A stretch of DNA of 14,844 bases, taken from assembly GCA_026386995.1 (NCBI GenBank), contig JAPLMO010000285.1, positions 1-14,844 of the forward strand, read 5' to 3'. This document shows, piece by piece, positions 13,540 through 14,844 of this stretch. The DNA is from Planctomycetota bacterium (GTDB lineage Bacteria > Planctomycetota > Phycisphaerae > FEN-1346). Below the pieces are notes generated by a model. It saw only the letters and a program-made list of their open reading frames with translations. It had not been told where the DNA came from and did not search any database. The translations under genes were made by a program, and so were the position numbers. Each line of letters opens with the position of its first letter. Position 1 is the first letter of the stretch.

Positions 13540-13563
13540 TTGCGTTTGTGCGACACGCCGAAA

Positions 13564-14634
13564 CTACTTGCCGGGGATAAACGTATCCGTGGGCTTCAGC
13601 GTCACGATGTACTCGGTCAGCAGGCGGATGGTGTTGTCGGCGTCGCGGAGGCTGACGACCTCGACCGGCGTATGCATGTAGCGGTTCGGAACGCTCACGA
13701 GGGCCGTCGCCACGCCGGCTCGCGTAAGTTGCATGGCGTTGGCGTCGGTGCCCGTGGCGCGCGGCTCGGCCTGCATCTGGTACGGGATCTTCTTGGCCTT
13801 CGCGACCGCCTCCAGGCCGCGTTGGACCTTGGAGTTGATGTTCGGCCCGCGGCAGAGGATGGGACCGTTGCCAACGCGAACATCGCCCAGCCTGCGTTTC
13901 TCTTTCTCGATGCCCGCGTAGTCCGAGGCGTGGCCCACGTCGACCGCGATGCCCACGTGCGGATCAATGCCGAAAGCGCTCGTCTTCGCCCCGCGCAGGC
14001 CCACCTCTTCCTGCACCGTGGCGACCGACCACAGGGCGACCTTGGGCTTGCGTTTGGCGACCTCCAGTGCCGTCTCGATGACCACGAACGCCCCGATGCG
14101 GTCGTCGAAGCCGCGGCAGGCCACGCGGTCGTTCAGCAGGTAGCGGAGGCGAACGTCGAGCGTCACGGGGTCGGAGACGCGGACGACCTTGCCGGCCTCC
14201 TTGCCGTCCTTGGCGCCGATGTCGATAAACATGTCCTCGATCTTCGGCGAGACCTTGCGCTCTTCCTCGGTCATCAGGTGGATGGCCTTGCGCCCTATGA
14301 CGCCCGCCACGGCGCCCTTTGCGCCGTGCACCAGGACGTGCTGGCCGACGAGAATCGTCGGGTCGAAGCCGCCGATCGTCTGGAAAAAGAGGAACCCGTT
14401 ATCGTCGATGTGCGAGACCATCAGGCCGATCTCGTCGACGTGCCCGGCCAGCATCACCCGCATGGGCGCGGACGTGTTCACACCGGCCAGGACGTTACCG
14501 TGCACGTCGGTGCGGACCTCTTGGACGGCGCCCGCGAGGCGGCGGCGGATGACCTCCTGCGCCTCCTCCTCAAACCCCGACGGGCACCACGCCGCCATCA
14601 ACTCTTCAAGGAACTTCTGCCTGTCTGCCTGCAT
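13564..14634 (-). CDS. M42 family metallo-aminopeptidase
   Basis: The 356-residue protein is an M42 peptidase (glutamyl aminopeptidase / TET-type, often misnamed endoglucanase M), which trims N-terminal residues from peptides in large cytosolic particles. The dinuclear metal and catalytic residues are present in order: H65 with D67 in AGHVDEIG, D177 in GFDDRIG, E209-E210 in QEEVGLRG, D232 in AVDVGHASD and H321 in YMHTPVEV. There is no signal peptide. The PDZ-like insertion of the family fits residues about 75-160. The ATG follows AGGAG at 6-base spacing. It converges with the oxidoreductase gene and is otherwise alone. Only a poor promoter match (TTGCGG-N17-TAATCT) is visible upstream. Confidence 0.94.
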   Translation of the reverse strand: MQADRQKFLEELMAAWCPSGFEEEAQEVIRRRLAGAVQEVRTDVHGNVLAGVNTSAPMRVMLAGHVDEIGLMVSHIDDNGFLFFQTIGGFDPTILVGQHVLVHGAKGAVAGVIGRKAIHLMTEEERKVSPKIEDMFIDIGAKDGKEAGKVVRVSDPVTLDVRLRYLLNDRVACRGFDDRIGAFVVIETALEVAKRKPKVALWSVATVQEEVGLRGAKTSAFGIDPHVGIAVDVGHASDYAGIEKEKRRLGDVRVGNGPILCRGPNINSKVQRGLEAVAKAKKIPYQMQAEPRATGTDANAMQLTRAGVATALVSVPNRYMHTPVEVVSLRDADNTIRLLTEYIVTLKPTDTFIPGK

Positions 14635-14714
14635 GAGTGACTCCTGAGCGTTCCCTTTTGCGGACCCCTCTATTCACAGATTATCTGCGCGGGGCCTGCG
14701 CCGCAAGGAATTCG

Positions 14715-14740
14715 CGCGGTGGGTACGGAGACCCGTACGT
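14715..14740. repeat. Degenerate half of the GCGGTGGGT palindrome family
   Basis: GCGCGGTGGGTACGGAGACC resembles the left arm and loop of the core palindromes elsewhere in the window, but the right arm (CCGTACGTG) no longer matches. This looks like a decayed copy. Confidence 0.4.
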
Positions 14741-14763
14741 GTTTAGCGTGCCAAGCAAGACCT

Positions 14764-14844
14764 GTCATTCTGAGCGAGCGAGAGCGAGCGAAGAATCTCG
14801 GCCGTCCGAACGGCGAGATTCTTCGGCCCCGTAAACGGGGCCTC
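14764..14844. repeat. Intergenic repeat cluster at window end
   Basis: GTCATTCTGAGCGAGCGAGA is the start of a repeat type seen between genes of many environmental bacterial genomes. Here it continues into a strong stem: CGAAGAATCTCGGCCGT (14789-14805) against ACGGCGAGATTCTTCG (14810-14825), with one bulge. A second hairpin follows, GGCCCCG (14825-14831) with CGGGGCC (14836-14842). The element is probably cut by the window end. Confidence 0.55.

Noticed and set aside
14637..14834. 65-residue plus-strand open frame at the right end
   Set aside because: It begins within the leader of the M42 gene on the other strand and reads through intergenic repeats. The H-S-E-R-A-R-A-S-E-E-S type peptide is the usual translation of a common non-coding repeat.

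Overview
This GC-rich window most resembles a chromosomal segment of a Planctomycetota bacterium, probably of the Phycisphaerae type. The assignment is an inference from three things: a Tat-exported Gfo/Idh/MocA oxidoreductase, a large secreted GH36-like glycosidase among scattered single-gene units, and intergenic spaces full of short palindromic repeats built on GCGGCGGGT / ACCCGCCGC arms. I see no rRNA, tRNA, CRISPR array, phage gene or transposase gene.

Layout. Bases 1-256 hold a non-coding, MITE-like inverted-repeat element (60-223) flanked by a 9-bp direct repeat. A minus-strand block follows: a lipo- or periplasm-directed M16 peptidase (257-2977) whose start codon overlaps the stop of an M20 peptidase (2974-4170) by ATGA; a single-domain response regulator (4319-4795); a DUF2064 / nucleotidyltransferase-fold protein (4938-5618); a DRE-TIM aldolase (5853-6803); and a secreted GH36-type alpha-galactosidase-like enzyme (6969-9287). 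A plus-strand gene (9557-10168) encodes a small secreted protein of two nearly identical 85-residue repeats. It converges with a minus-strand, apparently internally deleted histidine-kinase-type ATPase remnant (10189-10647). An intergenic stretch of about 900 bp holds a composite repeat element and a perfect palindrome, and no convincing gene. Next come an Rrf2-family iron-sulfur-type regulator (11543-12004) and the Gfo/Idh/MocA oxidoreductase (12265-13485), both on plus. The oxidoreductase converges, across a perfect 12-bp-stem hairpin, with an M42 aminopeptidase (13564-14634) on minus. The window ends in another repeat cluster.

How the genes work together. Only the M20-M16 pair is clearly an operon, and it joins an exported zinc endopeptidase to a cytosolic-type dipeptidase/deacylase. 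With the M42 aminopeptidase this gives a peptide-breakdown theme. The glycosidase and the Tat oxidoreductase fit saccharide use. The remaining genes look like independent transcription units, most with their own recognisable sigma70-like promoter.

The most notable features are in the non-coding DNA. A family of TIR-bearing hairpin elements (three copies: 5782-5855, 6891-6974, 11030-11185) supplies the stop codon of two neighbouring genes. There is also a MITE with a clean target duplication, and an AT-rich inverted repeat that carries a plausible promoter for the response regulator. I did not find a convincing new multi-gene system.
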